Position numbers and translations under genes: made by a program. Below are positions 1 through 5,825 of a stretch of 7,252 bases of DNA, one piece after another. The notes below the pieces were generated by a model. It was not told the DNA's origin. It did not search any database and was given only the letters and a program-made list of their open reading frames with translations. Position 1 is the stretch's first letter. The number at the start of each line of letters is the position of its first letter. Source of the stretch: an uncultured Opitutales bacterium (lineage in GTDB: Bacteria; Verrucomicrobiota; Verrucomicrobiia; Opitutales; UBA2995); NCBI GenBank assembly GCA_937920335.1, contig CALGUT010000381.1:1-7252 (forward strand), read 5' to 3'.

Positions 1-1
1 T

Positions 2-640
2 GAACGGCGTGGAGATCTCGAGCTCGTCAGGGACGCTGGCAAGTATCGCGAGGTTTTGCAGGCATACCTGGCAAACATTACCTACTTTGACGCCCTGCTG
101 GGGCGCCTGCTGGACGCGCTTGAAGCCAGCCCGGCTGCCGACAATACGATCATCGTATTCTGGTCCGATCATGGCTGGCATTTCGGTGAGAAACAACACC
201 TGCATAAATTTACCCTTTGGGAACGTTCTACTCGGATTCCGATGATTATCGCCGCGCCGGGCGTGACGAATCCGGCAACCCGCTCAAGTCGACCCGTAGG
301 CACCATAGACCTGTTTCCCACGCTGATTGAACTATGCGGTCTCCCGCCGGTTGCCGAATTGGATGGGACCAGTCTGTTGCCATTGCTTCGAGATCCTCAA
401 CGCAAATGGGATCGGCCCGCTTTGACCACCCATGGTCAAGGAAACCATACCTTGCGGACGGAGCGTTGGCGTTACATCCGCTATGCGGACGGTGGCGAAG
501 AACTCTACGACCATCAGAGCGATCCCAACGAATGGAACAATCTCGCCGGCAGGGAAGAGTTTAGACAAATAAAAGCCGCACTGGCCGAATTCCTGCCAAA
601 AAAAGATGTGCCGCCCTTGAACGGAAAATCCAAGCCCTAG
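2..640 (+). CDS. Sulfatase, S1 family, iduronate-2-sulfatase-like (5' end outside window)
   Basis: C-terminal part of a formylglycine-dependent sulfatase, which hydrolyses sulfate esters of polysaccharides, probably in the periplasm or outside the cell. The reading frame is open from base 2, so the TTG at 56 is not a real start. Visible motifs are ITYFDALLGRLLDAL (about 80-124) and SDHGWHFGEK (164-193), whose Asp (167-169) and His (170-172) match the metal/active-site pair of the family. A Lys in HKFTLWE (206-208) lies 13 residues after that Asp, the spacing of Asp334 and Lys347 in human iduronate-2-sulfatase. RIPMIIAAPG, GTIDLFPTLIELCGL, DGTSLLPLL and the C-terminal RYIRYADGGEELYDHQSDPNEW are all typical of this subfamily. 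The N-terminal CxPSR-type formylglycine motif lies upstream of the window, so catalytic competence and substrate cannot be judged. The BNR gene follows after 29 bp on the same strand, suggesting one operon. Confidence 0.95.
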   Translation, partial: ERRGDLELVRDAGKYREVLQAYLANITYFDALLGRLLDALEASPAADNTIIVFWSDHGWHFGEKQHLHKFTLWERSTRIPMIIAAPGVTNPATRSSRPVGTIDLFPTLIELCGLPPVAELDGTSLLPLLRDPQRKWDRPALTTHGQGNHTLRTERWRYIRYADGGEELYDHQSDPNEWNNLAGREEFRQIKAALAEFLPKKDVPPLNGKSKP

Positions 641-669
641 AAAATTTAAACCCCAAACAGAATTAGCCT

Positions 670-1860
670 ATGAAAAATTTTCTTCAATTTATTCGGATGT
701 TTGCTGTGACTGGCATTTGTTTTGTCCTGTCGGCAGAGCCTGCTCAGTCAGCATCCTATCAAGGGGACGTGACCGATGTGCGCGTCATTAGACAGGTGGA
801 TCAGCACCCGGATTCCTGGAGAGTCTGGCAACCGGTAATCACGCAATGGAAAAAGAACCACCTGATCACGGCTTTCGGAGCGATGACCCATGGGAAAAAG
901 GACATGGGGGATATTTTCGCCACGGTCTCCCGCAACGACGGTGACAGCTGGGAGGAACCGGTTGTCGTCTTCGATCACAATAAATGGCAGGGAGACATTC
1001 AGTTTGCCTATGCCAACCCGGTACTCTTCAAGCCGGAAGACCAGGATATTGTCTGGTGCTTTGCCATGCGCTGTTCCATCAAGCAGGAGAACAGCGAGGA
1101 ATCCTACCTGGTTGCCGCCTTCACTGCGGACGGCGGACGCTCTTGGACCCCCGTGGAGCTGGCCATGCATTATACGGGGCCGTTAATTACCAACGCGACG
1201 ATCATTGAGAGCCAGATAAAAGGCCGGCCGCGTTACCTGCTCCCCGCCCATAGGAATACCCTGGCCTCCGATCCCCGCGGAAGCCGTGACCACTTTATCC
1301 TGGGCAGCAGCAGTTTGCTGGAGTGGGAGCTCGAAGCGTTTATACCCCAACCCGAAAGTCCTCGGGTTTTTCTACACGAGGGTAACATCGCCCCTGGTGA
1401 TCATCCGGGGGAACTGAAAATCGTCATGCGCACGGCCGATTACGATGATACCAATAAAACGACCGACCCGCCGCGCGCTTATTCAAGTGTCAGTAGGGAT
1501 GGGGGGCACAGATGGAGCGATGCCAGGGAGGAGCCGGATCTGCACAATGCCAAATCCAAGGGCTTCTTCGGCCGCGCCACGGATGGCACCCACATCTACG
1601 TCTACAGCGACGGTCCGGCCCAGCGCGACTTGAGCTGGCCGGGTTTTCCTAATGGCGGACGGACGTCTCTGCGCTATAAGACCAAAGCGTCCGGTGGTAA
1701 TTGGAGCGCAGAGAAAACCTTCTACGACGCCGGGATCAAGAACTCCTATCCCACGCTCGTCGAGGTGGCGCCGGGAGAATTCCGTTGCGTCTGGGATAGC
1801 GGCACGGCCAACACGGCGCGCACGCACATTCAGTTTGGAAAACTCACGCTCAAGCCATGA
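670..1860 (+). CDS. Secreted BNR/Asp-box (sialidase-fold) exo-hydrolase-like protein
   Basis: A 396-residue protein with an N-terminal signal peptide: Lys2, a hydrophobic core around residues 11-21, and probable cleavage near AQSA/S at 25-29. Three Asp boxes (S/T-x-D-x-G-x-x-W) mark a six-bladed beta-propeller of the sialidase superfamily: SRNDGDSW (87-94), TADGGRSW (152-159) and SRDGGHRW (275-282). The C-terminal SYPTLVEVAPGEFRCVWDSG (359-378) is the usual last-blade signature of BNR_2-type proteins. By family these proteins remove terminal sialic acid or related sugars, but many glycan-locus members have no proven activity, so the substrate is open. The ATG at 670 is chosen because the signal peptide starts there; no clear Shine-Dalgarno is seen. 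It lies between a sulfatase and an aldolase on the same strand, and its last four bases (ATGA) contain the start of the aldolase, implying translational coupling. Confidence 0.85.
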   Translation: MKNFLQFIRMFAVTGICFVLSAEPAQSASYQGDVTDVRVIRQVDQHPDSWRVWQPVITQWKKNHLITAFGAMTHGKKDMGDIFATVSRNDGDSWEEPVVVFDHNKWQGDIQFAYANPVLFKPEDQDIVWCFAMRCSIKQENSEESYLVAAFTADGGRSWTPVELAMHYTGPLITNATIIESQIKGRPRYLLPAHRNTLASDPRGSRDHFILGSSSLLEWELEAFIPQPESPRVFLHEGNIAPGDHPGELKIVMRTADYDDTNKTTDPPRAYSSVSRDGGHRWSDAREEPDLHNAKSKGFFGRATDGTHIYVYSDGPAQRDLSWPGFPNGGRTSLRYKTKASGGNWSAEKTFYDAGIKNSYPTLVEVAPGEFRCVWDSGTANTARTHIQFGKLTLKP

Positions 1861-2672
1861 CGCCTGCTGACCTGTCGAAAGATCTCCGCGATGGAAAAAC
1901 CGTTTTCGGCACGCTGATCGTCTCATCCTCGCCGCGCTGGCCAGAGGTGGTGAGAGATTGCGGGCTGGACTTCGTCTTCATCGACACCGAGCACATAGCG
2001 CTCGACCGCGCCCAACTTGGCTGGATGTGCCAGACTTACGCTGCGCTGGGCTTGCCGCCGTTGGTGCGCATTCCCTCGCCCGACCCGTATGCCGCCACCA
2101 TGGCGCTCGACGGCGGTGCGGCGGGGGTGATCGCTCCCTACATGGAAAGCGCGGAGCAGGTGCAGGCCCTGCGCGGTGCGGTCAAGCTGCGCCCGATCAA
2201 AGGCCGCCGCCTCCAACACCTGCTTGATGGCGAAGATCCGGGCAGTGAACTCGGACCCTACCTTCTCGCTGGCGCGGAAAACCGCCTGCTCATCGTCAAC
2301 ATCGAGAGCGTCCCCGCCATCGAAGCCCTCGACTCCATCCTTGCTGTGCCCGGGTTGGATGCCGTGTTGATTGGCCCGCACGACCTGACCTGCAGCCTCG
2401 GCGTTCCAGAGAACTATGATCACCCCGACTTTCTCCAAGCTTGCCAAACCGTCTTCCGCAAAGCCCGCGCTGCCGGCATTGGCGCGGGTATACACTTCTG
2501 GGGAGAGGTTGAGCAGCAGACGCGATTCCTGAAAATGGGTGCCAACCTGCTCATTCACAGCGCGGACATAAGTCTGTTTCAAAAACACCTGAAACGGGAG
2601 CTTGACGCGATCCGGCGAACGGTCGATAAAACTCCGCCCGACCTTCACGCCAATTCTTCGATCACCATTTGA
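1857..2672 (+). CDS. HpcH/HpaI-family class II aldolase
   Basis: A 271-residue cytoplasmic TIM-barrel aldolase of the HpcH/HpaI (2,4-dihydroxyhept-2-ene-1,7-dioate / 2-keto-3-deoxy-acid aldolase) family. These enzymes reversibly cleave 2-keto-3-deoxy acids to pyruvate and an aldehyde using a divalent metal. Family residues are present in order: the catalytic-type His46 in FIDTEH, Arg71 in LVRIPSPDP, GAAGVIAPYMESAEQ (87-101) in the usual G-V-x-x-P position, metal-ligand Glu150 in VNIES and Asp176 in IGPHDLTCSLG. Length is normal for the family. The start ATG overlaps the stop of the BNR gene (ATGA), so translation is probably coupled. There is no signal peptide. In this setting it probably handles an acid derived from the sugar released by the upstream secreted enzymes; the exact substrate is inference. 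The C-terminal tail after about residue 255 is poorly conserved-looking. Confidence 0.9.
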   Translation: MTPADLSKDLRDGKTVFGTLIVSSSPRWPEVVRDCGLDFVFIDTEHIALDRAQLGWMCQTYAALGLPPLVRIPSPDPYAATMALDGGAAGVIAPYMESAEQVQALRGAVKLRPIKGRRLQHLLDGEDPGSELGPYLLAGAENRLLIVNIESVPAIEALDSILAVPGLDAVLIGPHDLTCSLGVPENYDHPDFLQACQTVFRKARAAGIGAGIHFWGEVEQQTRFLKMGANLLIHSADISLFQKHLKRELDAIRRTVDKTPPDLHANSSITI

Positions 2673-3042
2673 AGGGACGAGAAAAGTGGGCTTCATTCCG
2701 CTCCATGATGAAAAGGTCACCAATTGCGCCTTTCAAGGAGATGATTTCAACAAGCTGTTCATCACTACTCAACAGGGACTGTTCTTCGCTCAGCGGAACA
2801 GATAGGATTTTTCTACCCGAGTCAGGAATGGTATCCAGATACGACTTGAGCGTTTCTCCTTGCGCCATCAAGGCCTCGATTCCCGCCATACCGCAGTTGA
2901 GCACCATCGGGTAATCAAAGAGATTTTGAGTTAGCATCTTTTGTGCTTTCTGCCGCACGCATAAAAATGGAACGATTGATCTTTCCAATAACTCTTGAGT
3001 CCCTTCCTGTGTTGCGTGCGCGCTGCTTTCAGTCAAAAACAA
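2662..3042 (-). CDS. Hypothetical protein, unrecognised, possibly a fragment
   Basis: I do not recognise this 126-residue ORF. It opens at a TTG (complement of 3040-3042) one codon after an in-frame stop (complement of 3046-3048), with no in-frame ATG until the Met in KAQKMLTQ about 36 residues in. It ends 11 bp inside the convergent aldolase gene. The product reads like a real soluble protein: mixed charge, LSEEQSLLSSDEQLVEIISLKGAIGDLFIMERNEAHF-type helical segments, and no low-complexity or Arg/Ser-rich shadow pattern. It has no signal peptide or transmembrane segment. It may be the C-terminal remnant of a longer gene whose 5' end was lost when the neighbouring IS region rearranged. It is the best open frame in the 2673-3047 stretch. 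Confidence 0.35.
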   Translation of the reverse strand: MFLTESSAHATQEGTQELLERSIVPFLCVRQKAQKMLTQNLFDYPMVLNCGMAGIEALMAQGETLKSYLDTIPDSGRKILSVPLSEEQSLLSSDEQLVEIISLKGAIGDLFIMERNEAHFSRPFKW

Positions 3043-3047
3043 TACTC

Positions 3048-3180
3048 ATGCCATTCCGTGGACATCATCAGAGCACTTCGAAGGAGTGCCTTCAGGTCTT
3101 GAAGAAGATCGAGGCATTGGAAGGCGTTGTCGGTACGATCATCGGGCGCTCCTACGGCGGGGGAAGCCTAATGGGGGTAT
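3048..3180 (+). pseudogene. Short hypothetical coding fragment truncated by the IS
   Basis: From the ATG at 3048 this frame reads MPFRGHHQSTSKECLQVLKK, then IEALEGVVGTIIGRSYGGGSL, before running into the terminal repeats of the IS and stopping at 3206 inside them. The segment around ECLQVLKKIEALEGVVGTIIG has an amphipathic helix-then-strand pattern that looks like a genuine protein, and the last codons (VWTGHIGNR) are encoded by the IS end, so the original C-terminus appears to be lost. A distant resemblance to small putative metal-binding proteins of the DUF2103 type (His-rich start, then a helix and EGV..I.G) is only an impression. The frame is open further upstream to 2943, but that part (2943-3047) lies antisense to the minus-strand ORF. 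No ribosome-binding site is evident. Confidence 0.3.
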
Positions 3181-3181
3181 G

Positions 3182-3226
3182 GACCGGACACATCGGTAAC
3201 AGATAGACCGGGCACATAGGTTACAG
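3182..3226 (+). repeat. Two tandem 21-bp IS481-type terminal repeats
   Basis: The two units, 3182-3202 and 3206-3226, are spaced 24 bp apart and agree at 18 of 21 positions; the consensus is GACCGG-R-CACAT-M-GGT-W-ACAG. Such iterated GACAT..GGTAACAG motifs are common at IS481-family ends, where they are probably transposase binding sites. No inverted copy was found downstream of the transposase, so the opposite terminus has been lost. Confidence 0.75.
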
Positions 3227-3231
3227 TTACA

Positions 3232-3246
3232 AAGGCAAAATGCCTT
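3232..3246 (+). promoter_or_regulatory. Inverted repeat covering the IS transposase start codon
   Basis: AAGGCA (3232-3237) and TGCCTT (3241-3246) form a perfect 6-bp stem around an AAA loop. The transposase ATG (3240-3242) is partly in the loop and partly in the 3' arm, and the Shine-Dalgarno-like AAAGG (3231-3235) is mostly in the 5' arm. If formed in mRNA, the hairpin would hide both. IS elements often use such structures to stop translation from transcripts that read in from outside; the regulatory role here is inference. Confidence 0.4.
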
Positions 3247-4096
3247 GGAAAACTGTAAACCTGATGGATGTTTCGAGGAACGAATGTGACGACACTCGAA
3301 CTTTGTGAGACAAAACTAAGATTTATTCACCTTGCCCGAAGCGGTCGTTTTACGATCACTGAGCTATGTCATGACTTGTTATTCTCGCTTCGCTCGTTGA
3401 GGTGTCGGCGTAAACGCCTCGGTAGGCATCAGCCGTAAAACCGGCCATAAGTACCTGCAGCGCTATGAGCAAGGCGGATCGGAAGGATTACATGAGTTGA
3501 GCCGGAGTCCGCACTGTAATGCCCACCTAACAGATAAGGCTGTTGAAAAACTGATTTTGCATGACCGTCGTATCCATGGGACCTGGGGCCCGAAGAAGCT
3601 GAGGGATTTACTTTTAAAGAAGCATGGCATTGAGCGGCCACCTTCTTGCAGTACGATTGGGGCAATCCTGAAGCGCAACGGCATGATCAAGGTCCGTCGC
3701 CGCAAAGCAGGTGCCTATCCAGTCCAGCCTTCCAAGCTCACTCAAGCAGAGTATCCGAACCATGTTTGGACAGTCGACTTCAAGGGCTGGTTTCTTTTGG
3801 GAAACGGCATGCGTTGCGATCCCCTGACGGTCAAAGACCTGAAGAGCCACTATATGATCGGCTGTCGTGCCATGCCCAGTCAGCAGTTCGGCGCTACTTG
3901 GCTTGGCTTCAAGCGCATGGCCCGTATGCATGGGCTTCCACGGATTATCCGGGTCGATCATGGCACCCCTTTTTCGGCCTATGGACTGGGACGACTCTCC
4001 CGTCTGAGTATCTGGTGGATTGAGCAGGGCATCGCAGTGGAGTTTACCCGTCCCGCCAGTCCTCAGGACAACGGATCGCATGAACGCATGCACCGG
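3240..4096 (+). pseudogene. IS481-family transposase (DDE), multiply disrupted
   Basis: The original start is ATG 3240 (MPWKTVNLMDVSRNE). The frame then shifts at about 3285, resumes as VTTLELCETKLRFIHLARSG and FTITELCHD (3286-3375), is interrupted by an insertion at 3376-3424, and continues in a third frame as GISRKTGHKYLQRYEQGG (helix-turn-helix) from 3425. The integrase core follows without further damage. In the frame counted from 3497, the catalytic candidates are Asp94 (WTVDFKG), Asp154 (IRVDHGTPF, where most relatives have DNG) and Glu196 (NGSHERMH). The 41 residues between the second Asp and the Glu fit IS481 proteins. The gene breaks off after HERMHR (about 4096) and runs into isomerase sequence, so the C-terminal domain is missing. 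An intact relative would be about 330-400 residues. Confidence 0.8.
3376..3424 (+). other. Short insertion with internal hairpin inside the transposase helix-turn-helix region
   Basis: IS481 transposases read ..ELC-x(3-6)-GxSRKTGxK.. with almost nothing between the two parts. Here 49 bases separate the TGT-CAT-GAC codons (3367-3375) from GGC-ATC-AGC (3425-3433), about 46 more than expected, and they shift the frame. The insert has the mirror-symmetrical CTCGCTTCGCTC (3384-3395) and a perfect inverted repeat, GGCGT-AA-ACGCC (3407-3418). This lies within a longer GAGGTGT...ACGCCTC pairing (3399-3405 with 3415-3421, allowing for one wobble pair). It could be a tiny repeat element or a local rearrangement. 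Confidence 0.5.
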
Positions 4097-4747
4097 GCTG
4101 ATGATCTGGACGTAAGGAATGTGCTGATCATGGTCGATATGTGGGGCGACCATGGAACGCTGGCCAGCGCACTGGCTTCCAAACGAAAGATCGCTGCTGA
4201 TAATCATCGCAAATGGGTCGATGCGGCTAAGTTCCTCGGTTGCCATGCGATCCGGGTAAATGCCCATGGTTACGAGGCAGCGAGTTACGAGGATGCACGG
4301 GATTATTTTGTAGATGGATTATCGCAGCTTGTTGAATACGGAGCTTCGGTAGGAATAAGAATCGTCGTTGAGAACCATGGTGGCTATTCTTCGAATGGGC
4401 AATGGCTGGTCGAAGTGATGCAGGGAGTGGGCAGTGATTACTGCGGCACCCTTCCGGATTTTGGTAATTTCCGTATCGATGGAGATAAAGGAATTTTCTA
4501 TGACCCGCTTCAGGGTATGAAGGAGTTGATGCCGTACGCGAAGGGTGTAAGCGCCAAGGCGAACAACTTCGATGCAAATGGGGTCGAGACGACTATGGAC
4601 TTCCCTGAGATGCTAAAGATCGTCCAAGAATCCGATTTCGAAGGCTACATCGGAATCGAGTGGGGTGGTGGCAGCAATCCGACCATGATAGCCGAAGAGG
4701 GTATTCGGGCGACTCAGGCGGCGCTCGATAAGTACCTGTTGGCGTAG
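3497..4747 (+). CDS. Chimeric ORF: IS481 transposase core fused to sugar isomerase C-terminus
   Basis: A continuous 416-codon frame. Residues 1-200 are the IS481 transposase from just after the helix-turn-helix to the catalytic Glu motif; residues 201-416 are a xylose-isomerase-like TIM-barrel fragment. The first usable start is the TTG at 3497; the same frame is open back to 3401 but with no ATG or GTG there. No linker or stop lies at the join. Neither part is complete: the transposase lacks its DNA-binding N-terminus and its tail, and the isomerase lacks its first barrel strands. Expression as a functional protein is therefore unlikely. It is listed because it would be called as one gene. 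An assembly error at a repeated IS copy is an alternative explanation. Confidence 0.55.
   Translation: MSRSPHCNAHLTDKAVEKLILHDRRIHGTWGPKKLRDLLLKKHGIERPPSCSTIGAILKRNGMIKVRRRKAGAYPVQPSKLTQAEYPNHVWTVDFKGWFLLGNGMRCDPLTVKDLKSHYMIGCRAMPSQQFGATWLGFKRMARMHGLPRIIRVDHGTPFSAYGLGRLSRLSIWWIEQGIAVEFTRPASPQDNGSHERMHRADDLDVRNVLIMVDMWGDHGTLASALASKRKIAADNHRKWVDAAKFLGCHAIRVNAHGYEAASYEDARDYFVDGLSQLVEYGASVGIRIVVENHGGYSSNGQWLVEVMQGVGSDYCGTLPDFGNFRIDGDKGIFYDPLQGMKELMPYAKGVSAKANNFDANGVETTMDFPEMLKIVQESDFEGYIGIEWGGGSNPTMIAEEGIRATQAALDKYLLA
4097..4747 (+). pseudogene. Sugar phosphate isomerase/epimerase (AP_endonuc_2 TIM barrel), 5'-truncated
   Basis: C-terminal 216 residues of a xylose-isomerase-like TIM-barrel enzyme of the kind that interconverts ketoses or epimerises sugars in bacterial catabolic loci. 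Recognisable pieces (chimera numbering) are DLDVRNVLIMVD (203-214), NHRKWVDAAKFLGCHAIRVNAHG (236-258), VENHGG with the metal-ligand-type Glu292, CGTLPDFGNFR with Asp321, and FEGYIGIEWGGG with Glu388. These correspond to the middle and last strands of the barrel and to metal-binding positions of the family. The N-terminal part (roughly 80-110 residues in intact relatives) has been replaced by IS sequence. The gene ends 13 bp before the convergent DUF3500 stop codon. It was probably once part of the glycan-catabolic cluster and is now inactive. Confidence 0.8.
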
Positions 4748-4760
4748 CGATACCTCGGGC

Positions 4761-5825
4761 TTAATGCTCGTGATTCATGTAGTGCTCTTTAAGGAGGTCT
4801 TTCCCAAAGTCACGATCGAAATCTCTCCACACGGTGTGAGCGTGGTTGGCGTTATTCTGCACGTTGTCGTACTCGATTAAAAATGAAGGGCCTTGCACGC
4901 GGTAATAGTGAGCATCGCCGCGCTCGCTTCCACCCGCCCAGCCGAAGCGGATCTTGTCGAACCCTGCGGCCTCGATTTTAGCCATACGTTTATCCGCCAA
5001 CTCCTTGGGCATAGTATGGGCGTAGGCTTCAATAAGTTGTCGCAACATCGCTTTCTGATCCTCGCTCATTTTGGAGGCTTGTAAACCAACGGGTCTCAGT
5101 GGCCTCACTTCTGTAGCGCGGTTCGTGACAATCTCAGGAAACGGAACTTCCTGAAAAATGGTTTTTTTGACCTGCTTGGCATCCATGGATTTCAGAAGTT
5201 TACGCCCGAGGTCTTCCTCATGACCAAGTGCTCTGAGGCCCTTGCGATCTCCTTCTGGTACCTCAGCCGGGTTGGAGCCGAGGAACCGGGGTGCGGTTGC
5301 GATGATATCGCCGTCGACGACTGTGATATTGAGGGAAATATGGTGGCCTTCAAATCGCCAGCCCCAGTTGGCATTAGTGGAAGGCTGTCCGAATATGGCG
5401 ACGGAGTAATACTCGGGGACCCGCATGTCGCTTCCGGTCAGGTCTAGCAGCACGCGCTCCAGATCAATGATGTTTGAAAGCTTCTCATAGCCGCCTTCGC
5501 TTAAGCTGGACTCCAGCAGTTGGTAGGCGAGTTGCTTTTGCTTATCAGTCAGCTCCGTGAGCTTCACGCCCTTGCGACCAATCATTGTCTGTGGCAGAAA
5601 TTCCCAGCTCACACGGTTCGGATTATCAAAGGTAAACAATGCCTTCTTGGAAAGCTCTGGCGTGAGTGAGTCGAGAAAAGTATCCGCAGCGCCTGTGATA
5701 CGCTCGTGCGCTTGATGGTGGGCTGCCTGAATCGGATTTAGAACGAGGGCGAGCAGCGTGGTTATCGTAGCAGCGGTGCGGTTGAATAGGTGATGCATCA
5801 TAGTGAAGAAAGCGTTAGGCTCCAT
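4761..5825 (-). CDS. DUF3500 domain protein, secreted
   Basis: A 354-residue protein that I assign to DUF3500 (PF12006) from its characteristic pattern: NRVSWEFLP (70-78), GRKGVKLTELTDKQKQLAYQLL (83-104), GGYEKL and a downstream DLERVL (121-126). These are followed by YYSVAIFGQPS (139-149), WGWRFEGHHISLNIT (154-168), APRFLGSNPAEVPEG (178-192), GLRALGHEEDLGRKLL (196-211), and the C-terminal YDNVQNNANHAHTVWRDFDRDFG (319-341). The function is unknown. The conserved EGHH and NHAH-TVWRD His/Asp groups could bind a metal or cofactor, but that is inference. An N-terminal hydrophobic stretch (residues 16-30) followed by QAA/HH suggests Sec export. The true start may be Met9 or Met10 rather than Met1, since the signal peptide would then be better proportioned; neither has a clear Shine-Dalgarno. 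It is transcribed towards the truncated isomerase and divergently from the PHP gene. Confidence 0.85.
   Translation of the reverse strand: MEPNAFFTMMHHLFNRTAATITTLLALVLNPIQAAHHQAHERITGAADTFLDSLTPELSKKALFTFDNPNRVSWEFLPQTMIGRKGVKLTELTDKQKQLAYQLLESSLSEGGYEKLSNIIDLERVLLDLTGSDMRVPEYYSVAIFGQPSTNANWGWRFEGHHISLNITVVDGDIIATAPRFLGSNPAEVPEGDRKGLRALGHEEDLGRKLLKSMDAKQVKKTIFQEVPFPEIVTNRATEVRPLRPVGLQASKMSEDQKAMLRQLIEAYAHTMPKELADKRMAKIEAAGFDKIRFGWAGGSERGDAHYYRVQGPSFLIEYDNVQNNANHAHTVWRDFDRDFGKDLLKEHYMNHEH

Larger units (their letters stand above)
3182..4096 (+). mobile_element. IS481-family insertion sequence remnant, right end missing
   Basis: The left terminus is recognised by two tandem 21-bp terminal repeats (3182-3226) followed 13 bp later by a transposase start. 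The encoded transposase is of the IS481 type (MPWKTV start, helix-turn-helix with SRKTGHKYLQRY, DDE integrase core). The left boundary could lie up to about 10 bp further left, because no target duplication can be identified. The element ends abruptly near 4096, immediately after the HERMHR motif that carries the catalytic Glu. The rest of the transposase C-terminus and the right inverted repeat are absent from the window. The element therefore cannot move by itself, although the left end could in principle still be bound by a transposase acting in trans. Confidence 0.75.

Noticed and set aside
748..1170. 140-codon minus-strand ORF antisense to the BNR gene
   Set aside because: Covers two Asp boxes of the sense gene; shadow ORF.
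2350..2370. GTGCCCGGGT in the aldolase as a possible inverted copy of the IS terminal repeat
   Set aside because: Only a short match, inside the conserved coding sequence of the aldolase; chance similarity.
1923..2723. 266-codon ORF on the minus strand, antisense to the aldolase
   Set aside because: The + strand frame has all HpcH/HpaI catalytic residues; the antisense product has no recognisable motif and is the usual shadow of a GC-rich gene.
3376..3424. A self-splicing intron, intein or programmed frameshift element in the transposase
   Set aside because: Far too short for an intron or intein, and there is no slippery heptamer; a small insertion is the simpler reading.
3614..4267. 217-codon minus-strand ORF antisense to the transposase core
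   Set aside because: The sense strand clearly encodes the DDE integrase core; the antisense translation shows no family pattern.
4755..4769. CGGGC-TTAAT-GCTCG hairpin between the convergent isomerase and DUF3500 ends, as a terminator
   Set aside because: Only five pairs including one wobble, overlaps the DUF3500 stop and last codons, and has no T-tract on either strand.
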